64,000 nt of DNA. Origin: JBKBRC01 sp046292345. GTDB taxonomy: Bacteria > Bacteroidota > Rhodothermia > Rhodothermales > Rubricoccaceae. Where the stretch lies: assembly GCA_046292345.1 (NCBI GenBank), contig JBKBRC010000005.1, forward strand, positions 1-64,000. The letters are read 5' to 3'. How positions within the stretch are numbered: the first letter of the stretch is position 1; the number at the start of each line of letters is the position of its first letter. Positions 16,036-25,686 of the stretch are shown here, in pieces. The notes beneath the pieces are model-generated. The model saw only the letters and a list, made by a program, of their open reading frames with translations. It was not told the origin of the DNA and did no database searches. A program made the translations under genes and the position numbers.

Positions 16036-18807
16036 ATGTACAAGCTTCTCCTTCTGCTGACCGGCGTGCTTGTCGTTTTGCTGAACGTGCGGCCGGAGCC
16101 TGCTTCTGGCCGCGGCGACTGCCACGAGCACCTGGCCTACGTGCGCAGCTTCGGGATTAACCCCCAGGCCTCCGAGGACCTCCAGAACGGCATCGACCGG
16201 GCGCTTGCATGCTTCGGCGAGGACGGCTCGGACGAGGTGGCTGAGCTCCGGGCGCGCCGGTACCGCAGCCTCGCGCGCCTCGGGCGCTATGCCGAGGCGT
16301 TCGAAGCGTTCGAGCAGTACCTGGCGTACCGCGAGCAGATCGAACCGGAGCTCAACGCGGCCACGCACGAGCTGCACGCCGAGACGCTCCGACGCTTCGG
16401 GCGCAACGCCGAGTCGCTCGAGACGCGCCTGGTCGCGCTCCGCTACGCTGCCCGGGCCTCCCCGCTCGTCCACGCGCTCACGCTCTCACGGGCTGCGGAC
16501 CACTTCCGCCTCGTGCGCGACACAGACACGGCCGAACTCTACTACCGCGAGTCGCTGCGTATCGCCGAGAAACACCGGGCGGCCTATCCAGAGCTGGAAA
16601 ACGTCGTCCTCTACACGCCCGTGTTCCTGGCCGGGCTCCTCATCGAGCGGTATTCGGACGCGCAGGGCACGGCGCCGCTCCAGGAGGCCGTACGCATGCT
16701 CGAGGCGAGCCGCACCACGCTCGAGGCGGCCGGCAAGCCCGAGCTGGACATGGAGATCATCCAGGCGTCGCTGTGGCTGGCGCAGGCTCACAGGGCGCTT
16801 GGCGCGCCGGCCCGGGCCCTTTCCGAAGCCCGGCGCGCACAGGCCCTCGCCGAGACCGACGACGTGCTCCGCTACTTGTGGTTGAGCTGGGCCCTGGCCG
16901 AGCAGGCAATGGGGCACAAGGCACTTGGCAACCTCGAGGAGGCGCGCCGCCTCATGGAGCGTGCCGTCGCCCTGGACGAGACCCAGGGCAACCCCGGCTT
17001 CGCCTCGACCTCGCTACGCGACCTGGCGCTGATCGAGGAGGCCATTGCACGGCGCGACGGGCAGAGCCTCGAGCAGCCCATCGCGCTGCTGCGCAAGTCC
17101 GTTGCCTACGCCGAGGCCGAGCGCGCGGCCTACGGCGCCTCGGACTGGAGCGTGGCCACCTTCGCCGGTCGGCAGCAGCCCTACCGGCACCTCGTGCGCC
17201 TGCTCCTCGACGCCGACCAGCCGGCCGAGGCCCTTGCCGTGCTCGACCGCACACGCGCACGTCACCTGCGCGACATTCGCCGGCGGCACCGCCTCCGGGC
17301 GCACCTCGACGCACGTCAGGCGCTGACGCTGGACAGCCTCAACCAGCACCTGCTCAACGCGCGCTACCGCCGCATCCGCACCGACGACGCTGCACAGCGC
17401 TCCGCCGCCGTGCTCGACATCTCGCGCCTTCAGCGCGAGATCACCCGTCTGACGGGTTTCGAACCCGAGGCCGAGGACGAGCCCGACCTGATCGTGCTGC
17501 CGCCCGATCGCACCGTGCTGGCCTACTTTCTGGATGAGAACGGCTCGTTCGTGTTTCTGGCCAAGGCCGGCCGCCTGTCGGTCGTGCCTATCCCCGGCTC
17601 GCTCGACGAACTGAACGCGCTCGTCGGCGCCGCGGGTTATGGGCCGGCCTACGCGCGCACCGCCGCGACAGGAGAACCCGAAGGCGACCCCATGCTCGCG
17701 CTCTACGAGCGCCTCCTGGCGCCTGTCGCAGACCGGCTCGCGCCTGGCGAGCCGGTGACGATTATCCCCGAGGGCATGCTTGCGGCCCTGCCGTTCGCCA
17801 GCCTCCGCACGCGTCCGGCCGATGCCGCCGGAGACCACTACCTGATCCGCGAGCGTGCCGTCGCTCAGGACCTCGCGATCGGGCTGATCCACACCGACGG
17901 GAGCCTCGAAACGCGGTCGGCACGCCGAAAGCCGCTGCTAGCGTTCGGGCGTAGCACGTACGAGGACGCACGCACCGCCCCGGGCAACTCGCCGCGTGCC
18001 CACCCGGCGGCCGGCCCGGGGTCCGCTCAGCCTGGCTCCGCCCCCCGGCCCCTCGCCGAGGCCGACCTGCCCGACCTTCCCGGTGCCGGGCGCGAGGCGG
18101 TGCGCGTAGGCCGGCTCACGCCGGGAGCAGCCGTGTTCACAGACCGAGACGCCACCGAGGAGCGCTTCTGGCGCCGCAGCGCCGGTGCGCAGGTCGTCCA
18201 CGTGGCCTCGCACGCGGTCATGGACCCCAACTACCCGCTACACAGCTACCTCCTCCTCTACGGCAGCGCGACACACGACGGACGGCTGCATCTCTACGAG
18301 CTTCAGGAGCAACCGCTGGCGGCGGATCTCGTCGTGCTCAGCGCCTGCAACACGGCCACAGGGGAGCACGCACCCGGCGAGGGCATGATCGGGCTACAGT
18401 ACGCGATGCGCGCAGCCGGCGCGCAGAGCCTCGTCGCCACGTTATGGCCCGCCGACGACGAGGCGATGGTGTTTCTGATGGAGCGGTTCTACGCCGGGCT
18501 GCACGCCGGCCTGCCCAAGGACGAGGCCCTGCGCGAGGCGCAGGTCGCCTATCTCGATGCCAACACCGGGCGCGCCACAATCAGCCCGTTCTACTGGGCC
18601 GGCCTCGTGCTCTACGGCGATCCCTCCCCCATCGCCTGGGTATCCGGGCACCGGTGGACGCGGCAGATGCTGACCGTTTTCGCTGTGCTCGGCGTGCTCG
18701 CACTCGCCGGGCTGCTAGTTTGGACGCGCATCCGCCCTGCTCTGTATGCCCGCCGACGCCCCCGCGCTGTTCGCCAGCCTTGCGAAGCTGACCACCGAGC
18801 AGCGTAA
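16036..18807 (+). CDS. TPR-CHAT protein, putative caspase-like protease
   Basis: 923 aa. A hydrophobic N-terminus (MYKLLLLLTGVLVVLLNV) serves as signal or anchor. About 400 residues of TPR-like helices follow (LARLGRYAEAFEAFEQYLAY; LAEQAMGHKALGNLEEARRL). A CHAT domain ends the soluble part, with the catalytic-type His in VVHVASHAVMDP (His about 726) and Cys in LSACNTATGE (Cys about 771). A C-terminal membrane helix (MLTVFAVLGVLALAGLLVW) comes last. CHAT proteins are caspase/separase-like peptidases; the physiological target here is unknown. Nothing adjacent marks it as part of a known CRISPR or gasdermin system. It overlaps murQ by 62 nt. Confidence 0.88.
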   Translation: MYKLLLLLTGVLVVLLNVRPEPASGRGDCHEHLAYVRSFGINPQASEDLQNGIDRALACFGEDGSDEVAELRARRYRSLARLGRYAEAFEAFEQYLAYREQIEPELNAATHELHAETLRRFGRNAESLETRLVALRYAARASPLVHALTLSRAADHFRLVRDTDTAELYYRESLRIAEKHRAAYPELENVVLYTPVFLAGLLIERYSDAQGTAPLQEAVRMLEASRTTLEAAGKPELDMEIIQASLWLAQAHRALGAPARALSEARRAQALAETDDVLRYLWLSWALAEQAMGHKALGNLEEARRLMERAVALDETQGNPGFASTSLRDLALIEEAIARRDGQSLEQPIALLRKSVAYAEAERAAYGASDWSVATFAGRQQPYRHLVRLLLDADQPAEALAVLDRTRARHLRDIRRRHRLRAHLDARQALTLDSLNQHLLNARYRRIRTDDAAQRSAAVLDISRLQREITRLTGFEPEAEDEPDLIVLPPDRTVLAYFLDENGSFVFLAKAGRLSVVPIPGSLDELNALVGAAGYGPAYARTAATGEPEGDPMLALYERLLAPVADRLAPGEPVTIIPEGMLAALPFASLRTRPADAAGDHYLIRERAVAQDLAIGLIHTDGSLETRSARRKPLLAFGRSTYEDARTAPGNSPRAHPAAGPGSAQPGSAPRPLAEADLPDLPGAGREAVRVGRLTPGAAVFTDRDATEERFWRRSAGAQVVHVASHAVMDPNYPLHSYLLLYGSATHDGRLHLYELQEQPLAADLVVLSACNTATGEHAPGEGMIGLQYAMRAAGAQSLVATLWPADDEAMVFLMERFYAGLHAGLPKDEALREAQVAYLDANTGRATISPFYWAGLVLYGDPSPIAWVSGHRWTRQMLTVFAVLGVLALAGLLVWTRIRPALYARRRPRAVRQPCEADHRAA

Positions 18808-19705
18808 CACGCGCACCCTCGGCATCGACACCGCGCCGCTCGAGGAGGTTCTGCGCCTGCTCCACGCCGAGGACCGCATCGCCGTCGCCGCGGTCGAGCC
18901 CGAGCTGCCCTACGTCGCGCAAGCCGTCGGGGTCATCGAGCACGCGTTCCGCAGCGGCGGGCGCCTGCTCTACGTCGGCGCCGGCACGAGCGGCCGGCTT
19001 GGCGTGCTCGACGCAGCCGAGTGCCCGCCCACGTTCGGCACGCCGCCCGAGCAGGTGCAGGGGCTGATCGCTGGCGGGCGCGAGGCCATGTTCCGCGCTC
19101 AGGAGGGCGCCGAGGACCGCGAGGAAGCCGGCGCCGCCGACATCGACGCGCACGGCGTGACCGCACGCGACGTCGTCTGCGGCATCGCGGCAAGCCGGCG
19201 CACGCCCTACGTCGTCGGCGCGGTGGCGCGCGCGCGCGCCCTCGGCGCGGCCACGCTCTTCGTCACGTGCAACCCGCGCAGCCAGTTCACGCTCGACGTG
19301 GACGTGGCCATCTGCCCCGACGTCGGCCCGGAGCCCATCATGGGCTCGACGCGCATGAAGTCTGGCACAGCTACCAAGCTCGTGCTCAACATGCTCACCA
19401 CGGCCACCATGATCCGAATGGGCAAGGTCTACGAAAACATGATGGTAGACCTCCAGCTCACCAACGAGAAGCTCGTGCAGCGCGCGCGCCGCATCGTCAT
19501 GATCGCCACCGGCGTGGACTACGCCGAAGCCGATGTCGCACTTGCCGAGGCCGACGGGCACGTCAAGACGGCGCTCGTGATGCTGCTCGCCGGCACGTCG
19601 GCCGAGGAGGCGCGGGCACGCATCGAACGCGCCGGAGGATTCGTGCGCCACGCCATCGCCGGCACTACGCCCGAGGCGGCACCCGGCACCGCACCCGGCG
19701 CCTGA
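18746..19705 (+). CDS. murQ: N-acetylmuramic acid 6-phosphate etherase
   Basis: 319 aa. MurQ cleaves the D-lactyl ether of MurNAc-6-P to give GlcNAc-6-P in peptidoglycan recycling. The family start TTEQRNTRTLGIDTAP is visible, then the SIS domain with YVGAGTSGRLGVLDAAECPP and FRAQEGAEDREE, and the C-terminal GSTRMKSGTATKLVLNML. The ATG at 18746 lies inside the end of the CHAT gene in another frame, so translation is probably coupled; no later ATG fits before the conserved start. Confidence 0.95.
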   Translation: MPADAPALFASLAKLTTEQRNTRTLGIDTAPLEEVLRLLHAEDRIAVAAVEPELPYVAQAVGVIEHAFRSGGRLLYVGAGTSGRLGVLDAAECPPTFGTPPEQVQGLIAGGREAMFRAQEGAEDREEAGAADIDAHGVTARDVVCGIAASRRTPYVVGAVARARALGAATLFVTCNPRSQFTLDVDVAICPDVGPEPIMGSTRMKSGTATKLVLNMLTTATMIRMGKVYENMMVDLQLTNEKLVQRARRIVMIATGVDYAEADVALAEADGHVKTALVMLLAGTSAEEARARIERAGGFVRHAIAGTTPEAAPGTAPGA

Positions 19706-19729
19706 GCGCGTACCACGACGCACGCGCCG

Positions 19730-22700
19730 ATGGACCTCCGGGCGGCGACCCTGCGTTCAGGCCGCCCGCCCGGAACACGCCTCCGGATACGCCCCGACGG
19801 CCTCCTCTCTTCCGTGACGCTCGAACAGATCCGCGCCCGCCTCGGCGCGCTTCCCCTTGCCGGCACGCTGCGCGGCTTTGCGCAGACCGCCGCCCCCGGC
19901 GCGCGCCTCCACGTACGCGGAGTGGCCGGATCGCTGCCCGCCTTTCTGCTCGCCGATCTGCTCGAGCGCGCCGGCGGCCCTCTCGTGGCCCTCCTCGCTG
20001 AAAGCGAGGCTGCGGACTACCTCCGCTCCGACCTCGAGCAGGTGCTCGGTTCGGACACGCGCGTGCTCTTCTTCCCCGCTACCGGGCAGGAGCCCTACGA
20101 CCCCGAGCAGCTCGCCGACACGCTCCCGCTCGTGCAGCGCGCCGATGCCCTCGCCCAGCTCCGCGACGGCTTCCGGGGCGTACTCGTGACGAGCGTCGAG
20201 GCCATCGCCGAGCGCGTACCGCCCCCGAACACAGTGCGCGACGAGACGCTCGCCGTGCGCCTCGGGCAGGAAATCGCTCCCGAGGCGCTCGTGGACCGGC
20301 TCGTCGGGCAGGGATTCGAGATCACCGAGTTCGTCGGCGCACCGGGAGAGATCGCGCTGCGCGGCGGCATCCTGGACGTGTTCCCGTTCGCCGGTGGCTA
20401 CCCCATCCGCCTCGAGTTCTTCGGGGACGAGATCGACGCGATCCGCGAGTTCGACCCGCAGACGCAGCGCTCCGTGGCCGCGCTCGAGACGGCGCGGCTC
20501 GTGCCCAACCTCGACGGGGCGCGCCTGGCCACGGGCGCGCCCGTGACGCCGCTCGACTACCTGCCGGAGACGACGCCCGTTGCGCTCTTCGACGCCGCGC
20601 GGCTCGCCGAGACAGCGCGCGCCCGCTTCGAGGACGCCCGAACACGCTACGAGGCGTTCCGGGCCGCCCATCCGGACGAGGACGCGCCCGCTCCCGAGAC
20701 GCGCTTCCTCGCCCCCGAGGCACTCGCAGCGTTGCTCGCAGCGCGCCCGGCACTCCTCTTCGGCACGTTCACCGGCTCGGCGGCCAGCGCCGAGCCGGTC
20801 GAGGCCGGCGCGCGCCCCCAGCCAAGCTACAACGGCGACCTCGCCCGCTTCCGCGAGGACCTCGCTGCGCGTCGCCAGCGCGGCCAGGACACCGTCCTGC
20901 TGTGTGACAGCCCCGCGCAGCGGGACCGCCTCTTCGAGCTCCTCGGCGGCGACGACGACGAGGGCCGTCCGCCCGAGGCCCACCTGATCGTCGAGTCGCT
21001 GCACGAAGGCTTCGAAGTGCCCGAGGCCCGCCTGGCCGTCTACACCGATCACCAGCTCTTCAACCGCTACCACCGCCCGACGGCCCGCAAGCGCAAAAAG
21101 GCTCACGGCGGGCTGTCGCTCCGCGACGTGCAGAGCCTCAAGCCCGGCGACTTCATCGTCCACGTAGACCACGGCATCGGCACGTTTGCCGGCCTGCAGA
21201 CGATCACGGTCCGCGAGCAGAAGCAGGAAGCCGTGCGCCTGCTCTTCGCCGGCGGCGACGAGCTGTTCGTCTCAGTCGCGGCGCTGCACAAGCTGCACAA
21301 ATACACGGGCAAGGAGGGCCACCAGCCCCGCCTGACTAAACTCGGTTCGGGCACGTGGGAGCGTACGAAAGCGCGCACCAAGAAGCGCGTCAAAGACATC
21401 GCGCGCGACCTGATCCGGCTCTACGCGCGCCGTAAGGCCTCACCGGGCTATGCGTTCCAGGCAGACAGCGTGTGGCAGCGCGAGCTGGAAGCCTCGTTCC
21501 AGTTCGAGGATACGCCCGACCAGGCGGCGGCCGTCGAGGCGGTCAAGGCGGACATGGAGCAGGCCACGCCGATGGACCGGCTCGTCTGCGGCGACGTCGG
21601 CTTCGGCAAGACCGAGGTGGCCGTGCGCGCGGCCTTCAAAGCCGTCCAGGACGGCAAGCAGGTGGCCGTCGTCGTCCCGACGACCATCCTGGCGCGGCAG
21701 CACGCCGAGACGTTCCAGAAACGCATGGCGCGCTTTCCCGTCCGCATCGCGCAGCTCTCGCGCTTCGTGCCCGCTGCCGAGCAAAAGCGCATCGTGCAGG
21801 CCCTCCGCGAAGGGCAGGTGGACATCGTGATCGGCACTAATCGTCTGCTCTCCAAGGACGTCCAGTTCAAGGACCTCGGCCTGCTCATCGTGGATGAGGA
21901 GCAGCGCTTCGGCGTCAGTGCCAAGGAGAAGCTTCGCGCCCTCCGGCCCGACGTAGACACGCTCGTGCTTACGGCCACGCCCATCCCGCGCACGCTTCAG
22001 TTCTCGCTCCTCGGCGCGCGCGACCTCTCGCTCATCCAGACCCCGCCCGCCAACCGGCAGCCGGTCGTGACCGAGATCCACACGTTCTCACGCGACATCA
22101 TCCGCGATGCCATCCTCTACGAGGTCGGGCGCGGCGGGCAGGTCTTCTTCATCCACAACCGCATTCAGACCATCGAGGAGATCGCGGCCAGCGTGCAGGC
22201 GCTCGTGCCCGACGTGCGCGTGCGCTTCGCGCACGGCCAGATGCCCGCCGCCGAGCTCGAGCGCGTCATGCTCGACTTCATGGATCACCGCTTCGACGTG
22301 CTCGTGAGCACCAACATCGTCGAGAGCGGGCTCGACGTCTCGAACGCCAACACGATCCTGATCAATCACGCCGAGCGCTTCGGCCTGGCCGATCTGCACC
22401 AGCTCCGCGGACGCGTCGGGCGCAACGACCAGCGCGCGTTCTGCTACCTGCTCGTGCCGAGCGTGCACGCGCTCACGCGCGAGGCCCGGCAGCGCCTCCA
22501 GGCCGTCGAGGAGTTCTCCGAGCTCGGCGCGGGCTTCGCCATCGCCATGCGCGACCTCGACATCCGCGGCGCGGGCGACCTGCTCGGCGCCGAGCAGTCC
22601 GGCTTCATCGAGGACGTCGGCTTCGAGACATACCACAAGATCCTCGACGAGGCCGTGCAGGAACTACGCGCCGAGGAATTCGCCGACGTGTTCGAGGGCG

Positions 22701-23191
22701 AGACCAGCCTCCCCCCTGCCCCGGAGCCGACGGTGGACGTAGACGACGACGTGTTCATCCCCGCCGACTACGTCGCCAACCCGGTCGAGCGCCTCAACCT
22801 CTACCGGCGCCTCGCCGGCATCACCGGCCCCGAGACCGCCAGCCAGTTCCGCGACGAGCTCGCCGACCGCTTCGGGCCCGTCCCGGAGGCCGTCGAGACG
22901 CTGCTCACGATGGCGCAGATGAAGCCGGCTGCGCAGCGCCTGCGTCTGCCACGCGTGGCCTGGAAAAACCAGCGGCTCTTCCTCACCGTCCCGGATCAGA
23001 CCGATGACCCGGCGTTCTACGCGCACGTCTGGCCGGGTCTGCTCGACCGCCTCGGCGCCCTCGACCGGCGGTTCGTGCTCAAGGACTCCGCCGCCGGCAA
23101 GCTGCGCGCGATCGTGCAGAACGTGCCCTCGCTCGGCGAGGCCGCGCGCATTTTGAACCGGCTCGCTGAAACCGAGGCCGTCGCGGCCTGA
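19730..23191 (+). CDS. mfd: Transcription-repair coupling factor
   Basis: 1153 aa, close to the E. coli length. Mfd removes stalled RNA polymerase and recruits UvrA. Order: UvrB-like N-terminal domain (FFPATGQEPYDPEQL), RNA-polymerase-interacting domain (KPGDFIVHVDHGIGTFAGL), then RecG-like SF2 motor with Walker A GDVGFGKTEVAVRAA near residue 620, DEEQRFGV, LTATPIPRTLQ, and the TRG motif region ending IRGAGDLLGAEQSGFIEDVG. TRCF C-terminal domain at the end. ATG start 24 bp after murQ; a GTG at 19814 is a less likely alternative. It acts with uvrA, 12 kb upstream in this window. Confidence 0.96.
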   Translation: MDLRAATLRSGRPPGTRLRIRPDGLLSSVTLEQIRARLGALPLAGTLRGFAQTAAPGARLHVRGVAGSLPAFLLADLLERAGGPLVALLAESEAADYLRSDLEQVLGSDTRVLFFPATGQEPYDPEQLADTLPLVQRADALAQLRDGFRGVLVTSVEAIAERVPPPNTVRDETLAVRLGQEIAPEALVDRLVGQGFEITEFVGAPGEIALRGGILDVFPFAGGYPIRLEFFGDEIDAIREFDPQTQRSVAALETARLVPNLDGARLATGAPVTPLDYLPETTPVALFDAARLAETARARFEDARTRYEAFRAAHPDEDAPAPETRFLAPEALAALLAARPALLFGTFTGSAASAEPVEAGARPQPSYNGDLARFREDLAARRQRGQDTVLLCDSPAQRDRLFELLGGDDDEGRPPEAHLIVESLHEGFEVPEARLAVYTDHQLFNRYHRPTARKRKKAHGGLSLRDVQSLKPGDFIVHVDHGIGTFAGLQTITVREQKQEAVRLLFAGGDELFVSVAALHKLHKYTGKEGHQPRLTKLGSGTWERTKARTKKRVKDIARDLIRLYARRKASPGYAFQADSVWQRELEASFQFEDTPDQAAAVEAVKADMEQATPMDRLVCGDVGFGKTEVAVRAAFKAVQDGKQVAVVVPTTILARQHAETFQKRMARFPVRIAQLSRFVPAAEQKRIVQALREGQVDIVIGTNRLLSKDVQFKDLGLLIVDEEQRFGVSAKEKLRALRPDVDTLVLTATPIPRTLQFSLLGARDLSLIQTPPANRQPVVTEIHTFSRDIIRDAILYEVGRGGQVFFIHNRIQTIEEIAASVQALVPDVRVRFAHGQMPAAELERVMLDFMDHRFDVLVSTNIVESGLDVSNANTILINHAERFGLADLHQLRGRVGRNDQRAFCYLLVPSVHALTREARQRLQAVEEFSELGAGFAIAMRDLDIRGAGDLLGAEQSGFIEDVGFETYHKILDEAVQELRAEEFADVFEGETSLPPAPEPTVDVDDDVFIPADYVANPVERLNLYRRLAGITGPETASQFRDELADRFGPVPEAVETLLTMAQMKPAAQRLRLPRVAWKNQRLFLTVPDQTDDPAFYAHVWPGLLDRLGALDRRFVLKDSAAGKLRAIVQNVPSLGEAARILNRLAETEAVAA

Positions 23192-23201
23192 TCGCCTTCG
23201 G

Positions 23202-23231
23202 CCAGAACGAACGTTCCGACCAGAACGAACG
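23202..23231 (+). repeat. Two 12-bp direct repeats after mfd
   Basis: CCAGAACGAACG occurs at 23202-23213 and 23220-23231, an 18-bp period, in the 65-bp gap between convergent mfd and the DUF421 gene. Confidence 0.75.
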
Positions 23232-23245
23232 CGCCACCTCCGATC

Positions 23246-23271
23246 AGGCAGCGCCTCTAGGCAGCGCTTCT
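23246..23271 (-). repeat. 13-bp duplication over the DUF421 gene stop codon
   Basis: AGGCAGCGCCTCT (23246-23258) and AGGCAGCGCTTCT (23259-23271) differ at one base. On the minus strand the TAG stop (23257-23259) sits at the junction, so the post-stop sequence copies the last codons of the DUF421 gene. Confidence 0.7.
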
Positions 23272-23754
23272 GGGGATGACCGAGATGTCGCCGTTGCGCT
23301 CGACAACCGCGTAGCGCACGTCCTCGAAGCGTTCGATGCCGTGGTGCAGGCGCGCGGCCTGCAGGATATCGTCTTTGCCCACGTTGGCGCGGGCGGCGCG
23401 GCGCGCGAGCAGCTGGCCGTCTTTGGCCACCACGAGCGGCAGGCCGCCGCCCAGCCACCGCTCGGCGTGCCCGACGCGCTCCTTGACGAACGCCAGCCCG
23501 AGATGCCACGCGAGCAGCGTGATCACGAGCAGGTAGGCATTCGTGACCGAGAAGTCGTCTCCGAGCAGGGCAAGTTGCGTGCACTGCCCGATGATGATGA
23601 CGAACAGCAGGTCGAAGTTGGTCGTCTGCATGAGCGGCCGGCGGCCGACGGCGCTGAACACGACGACGAGAAACAGATAGACGGCGCTGGCGCGCAGGAC
23701 GGCGTCCACGGCGGTACCGGGCGGGCCGGCAGATGGGTTCAGGAAGGACGACAA
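23257..23754 (-). CDS. DUF421 (YetF-like) membrane protein
   Basis: 165 aa. Membrane helices at about residues 18-37, 45-65 and 70-88 (VYLFLVVVFSAVGRRPL, FDLLFVIIIGQCTQLALLGDD). The family's cytoplasmic domain follows with KDGQLLARRAARANVGKDDILQAARLHHG and VRYAVVERNGDISVIPR. YetF/DUF421 proteins are widespread and poorly understood; the short version here is full-length for the common form. It is followed upstream, in the same direction, by a small one-helix protein gene. Confidence 0.88.
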   Translation of the reverse strand: MSSFLNPSAGPPGTAVDAVLRASAVYLFLVVVFSAVGRRPLMQTTNFDLLFVIIIGQCTQLALLGDDFSVTNAYLLVITLLAWHLGLAFVKERVGHAERWLGGGLPLVVAKDGQLLARRAARANVGKDDILQAARLHHGIERFEDVRYAVVERNGDISVIPRSAA

Positions 23755-23799
23755 GCGCAGGGGCGATGGGCCGGGCAGAAGACGTTCAGAAAGGGAGGC

Positions 23800-24300
23800 T
23801 CAGGGATAGATGAACTGCCGGAGCCGGGCCTCTGGCCCGTCCTCGACGCGCACGCTCCCCGTGACGCGCCCGACGACCCGGGGCCGGACCTCGAAGCGGG
23901 CTGCGAACGGCTCGCCGGGCAGGGCGAGAAACGCGTAGCGGACGTATGCGCCGGCGGCCCGGACCGACGCGGGCTCGGGCACGGTAGCAACCAGGCGCAT
24001 TGCCCCGGAGTAATCGACCGGCAACCACGCGACGACCGTGTCGCGCGGCGCCGTCTCGAGCACGATGCGCACCACGATGGGCGTGTCCAGCCGGGCGAAA
24101 CGCTCGTAGTGGACGCGGGCCGGTCCGCTCGGCGACGACGCCGCGCTGAGGGGCCCCGAGCCAAAAAAACCGGCTACGGCCAGCAGCACCACGAGCCCGA
24201 GCCCAAGGCGCGCCGCGCGCTCGACACCCCGTGCGGCGCGCTCGTAGCGCAGGTCTTCTGCGACGTGCAGGTCGTCGCCGGTGTCGAGCGGTTCGTACAT
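23800..24300 (-). CDS. Hypothetical single-pass membrane protein
   Basis: 166 aa from the ATG at 24300. The frame stays open to 24390, but the extra N-terminus is low-complexity Ala/Arg. Charged cytoplasmic N-terminus (MYEPLDTGDDLHVAEDLRYE), one membrane helix near residue 35 (LGLGLVVLLAVAGFFGSG), then an extracytoplasmic beta-rich domain. No known domain recognised. It lies just upstream of the DUF421 gene on the same strand with a 45-bp gap, so they may be co-transcribed. Confidence 0.7.
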   Translation of the reverse strand: MYEPLDTGDDLHVAEDLRYERAARGVERAARLGLGLVVLLAVAGFFGSGPLSAASSPSGPARVHYERFARLDTPIVVRIVLETAPRDTVVAWLPVDYSGAMRLVATVPEPASVRAAGAYVRYAFLALPGEPFAARFEVRPRVVGRVTGSVRVEDGPEARLRQFIYP

Positions 24301-24446
24301 GCGCGCAGGGCAGAGCGCCGCGGCCACCGCGGCCCGGGCGTGCGCGCATAAGCGGCGGGCGGGCGGAAGAGTTCCTCGCCTCAGAGGCATGCACGCAGCA
24401 CCCCGAGGCGAGAGTGGCGCCGGAGCGTCCGGGACGCCCTTGCCCG

Positions 24447-25448
24447 CTACGCCTCTGCCGGCTGCGCGGCGTAGCGCGCGGCCACCTCACGTGCCTTGCG
24501 CGCCACCTCGTCGCGCAGCGCCTTCGGCTCGAGCGCCTCCGCGTCGGTGCCGTAGCGCAGGAGCCACCGCGCCACGTACTCCACGTTCTCGAACTCGAAG
24601 GCCACGACGGTGTGGTGCTCGCCGTCCGGGGCCTCGTGCGTTGCGTCGGCGGGCATTTGCGCACGCGCCCAGCGCCACGCGCGGTTGTTGAAGCGCACGC
24701 GCATGGGTACGTTGCGCGGGCTCGCGCCGCGCTCGCGCAGAAACTCGCGCAGGTCGAAGCCGGGCGGCGGCTCGAACGTCTCGAAGCGCGTGCGCAGCCT
24801 GCGGATCTGATCCAGGCGGAAGTTGCGCACAGTTCCCCGGAGATGATCGTAGGCGATCAGGTTCCAGTGGTCCGAGTAGTAGACGAGCCCGAGGGGATCG
24901 ACCTCGCGCACGGTCTCCTCGTCGCGGCTGGCCACGTAGTACGTCATCTTGACGCGTCGCTGCCGCGCGACGGCTTCCGAAAGCTCGAACCAGAGCCCCT
25001 GCTCGTCTCCGGTCGCGCCGCGGCGGCCCTGCGTCTCGTTGAACGGCGAGAGGACCGTCCGTTCCTGAAGCCGGTCGATGTAGTCCCGCACCGATTCTGG
25101 CAGCACCTGGCGGATTTTGAGCGCGACCGCGTCGGCGTCCGCCCGAAGGCTCGTATCGGGCTGGAGCTTGGTGAACGCCGCCCCGACGAGCAGCGTGGCC
25201 GCCTCGCGCGCCGAGAACATGAGCGGCGGCAGCTGGTAGCCCTCAAGGATTTCGTAGCCGCCCTCCTCGGCGTACGTCAGCGGCACGCCCGACTCGCCGA
25301 GCGTGCGCAGGTCGCGGAAGATGGTCCGCCGACTCACGCCGAAGTGCTCGGCCAGGTCGCGGCTCGAGAGATTCGAGTTGCCCTGGAGCAGCAGCACGAG
25401 CGCGAACAGGCGCTCGGTCTTGTTGAGCGATCGTTCCGAGCGGGGCAT
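24447..25448 (-). CDS. WYL-domain transcriptional regulator (DeoR-like HTH)
   Basis: 333 aa. N-terminal winged HTH at about residues 8-60 (LSSRDLAEHFGVSRRTIFRDLRTL), then the WYL domain at about residues 155-235 with PLGLVYYSDHWNLIAYDHLRGTVRNFRLDQI, and a WCX C-terminal region. These are one-component regulators sensing unknown ligands, often DNA-damage or nucleotide related. Transcribed away from the beta-barrel gene; the 238-bp gap between them may hold its own operator, but none was recognised. Confidence 0.9.
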   Translation of the reverse strand: MPRSERSLNKTERLFALVLLLQGNSNLSSRDLAEHFGVSRRTIFRDLRTLGESGVPLTYAEEGGYEILEGYQLPPLMFSAREAATLLVGAAFTKLQPDTSLRADADAVALKIRQVLPESVRDYIDRLQERTVLSPFNETQGRRGATGDEQGLWFELSEAVARQRRVKMTYYVASRDEETVREVDPLGLVYYSDHWNLIAYDHLRGTVRNFRLDQIRRLRTRFETFEPPPGFDLREFLRERGASPRNVPMRVRFNNRAWRWARAQMPADATHEAPDGEHHTVVAFEFENVEYVARWLLRYGTDAEALEPKALRDEVARKAREVAARYAAQPAEA

Positions 25449-25665
25449 CGCGGAGCAGGTGGGCTACGGGGGCAAGTTGGCTACTTCTATGGACGGTGCG
25501 TGACCGGGCACACACACGGCACGGCCCGCAATCTCCTACTAAAACGGCGCTCGAGGCGCCCCGTGCCCGGCGGAATGTTCACCCGGAACGCGAAACGTGG
25601 GTTTGGCCCGGACGTTGGAAGCGCTCTTGTCCTACGGCGCCGCTGCGCGTCGTCTCGCTTCCGCT

Positions 25666-25671
25666 TATCTA
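25666..25671 (+). promoter_or_regulatory. Possible -10 element upstream of the beta-barrel gene
   Basis: TATCTA, 16 bp before the ATG at 25687. It resembles the TATCTTG/TATCCT elements before tRNA genes in this window. No clear -35 box. Confidence 0.35.
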
Positions 25672-25686
25672 CCCTCACCCTACGTC

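Noticed and set aside
16036..18807. CHAT protein as part of a Craspase or gasdermin-type defence island
   Set aside because: No CRISPR array, Cas gene, gasdermin or other defence gene is nearby; the neighbours are recF, murQ and mfd.
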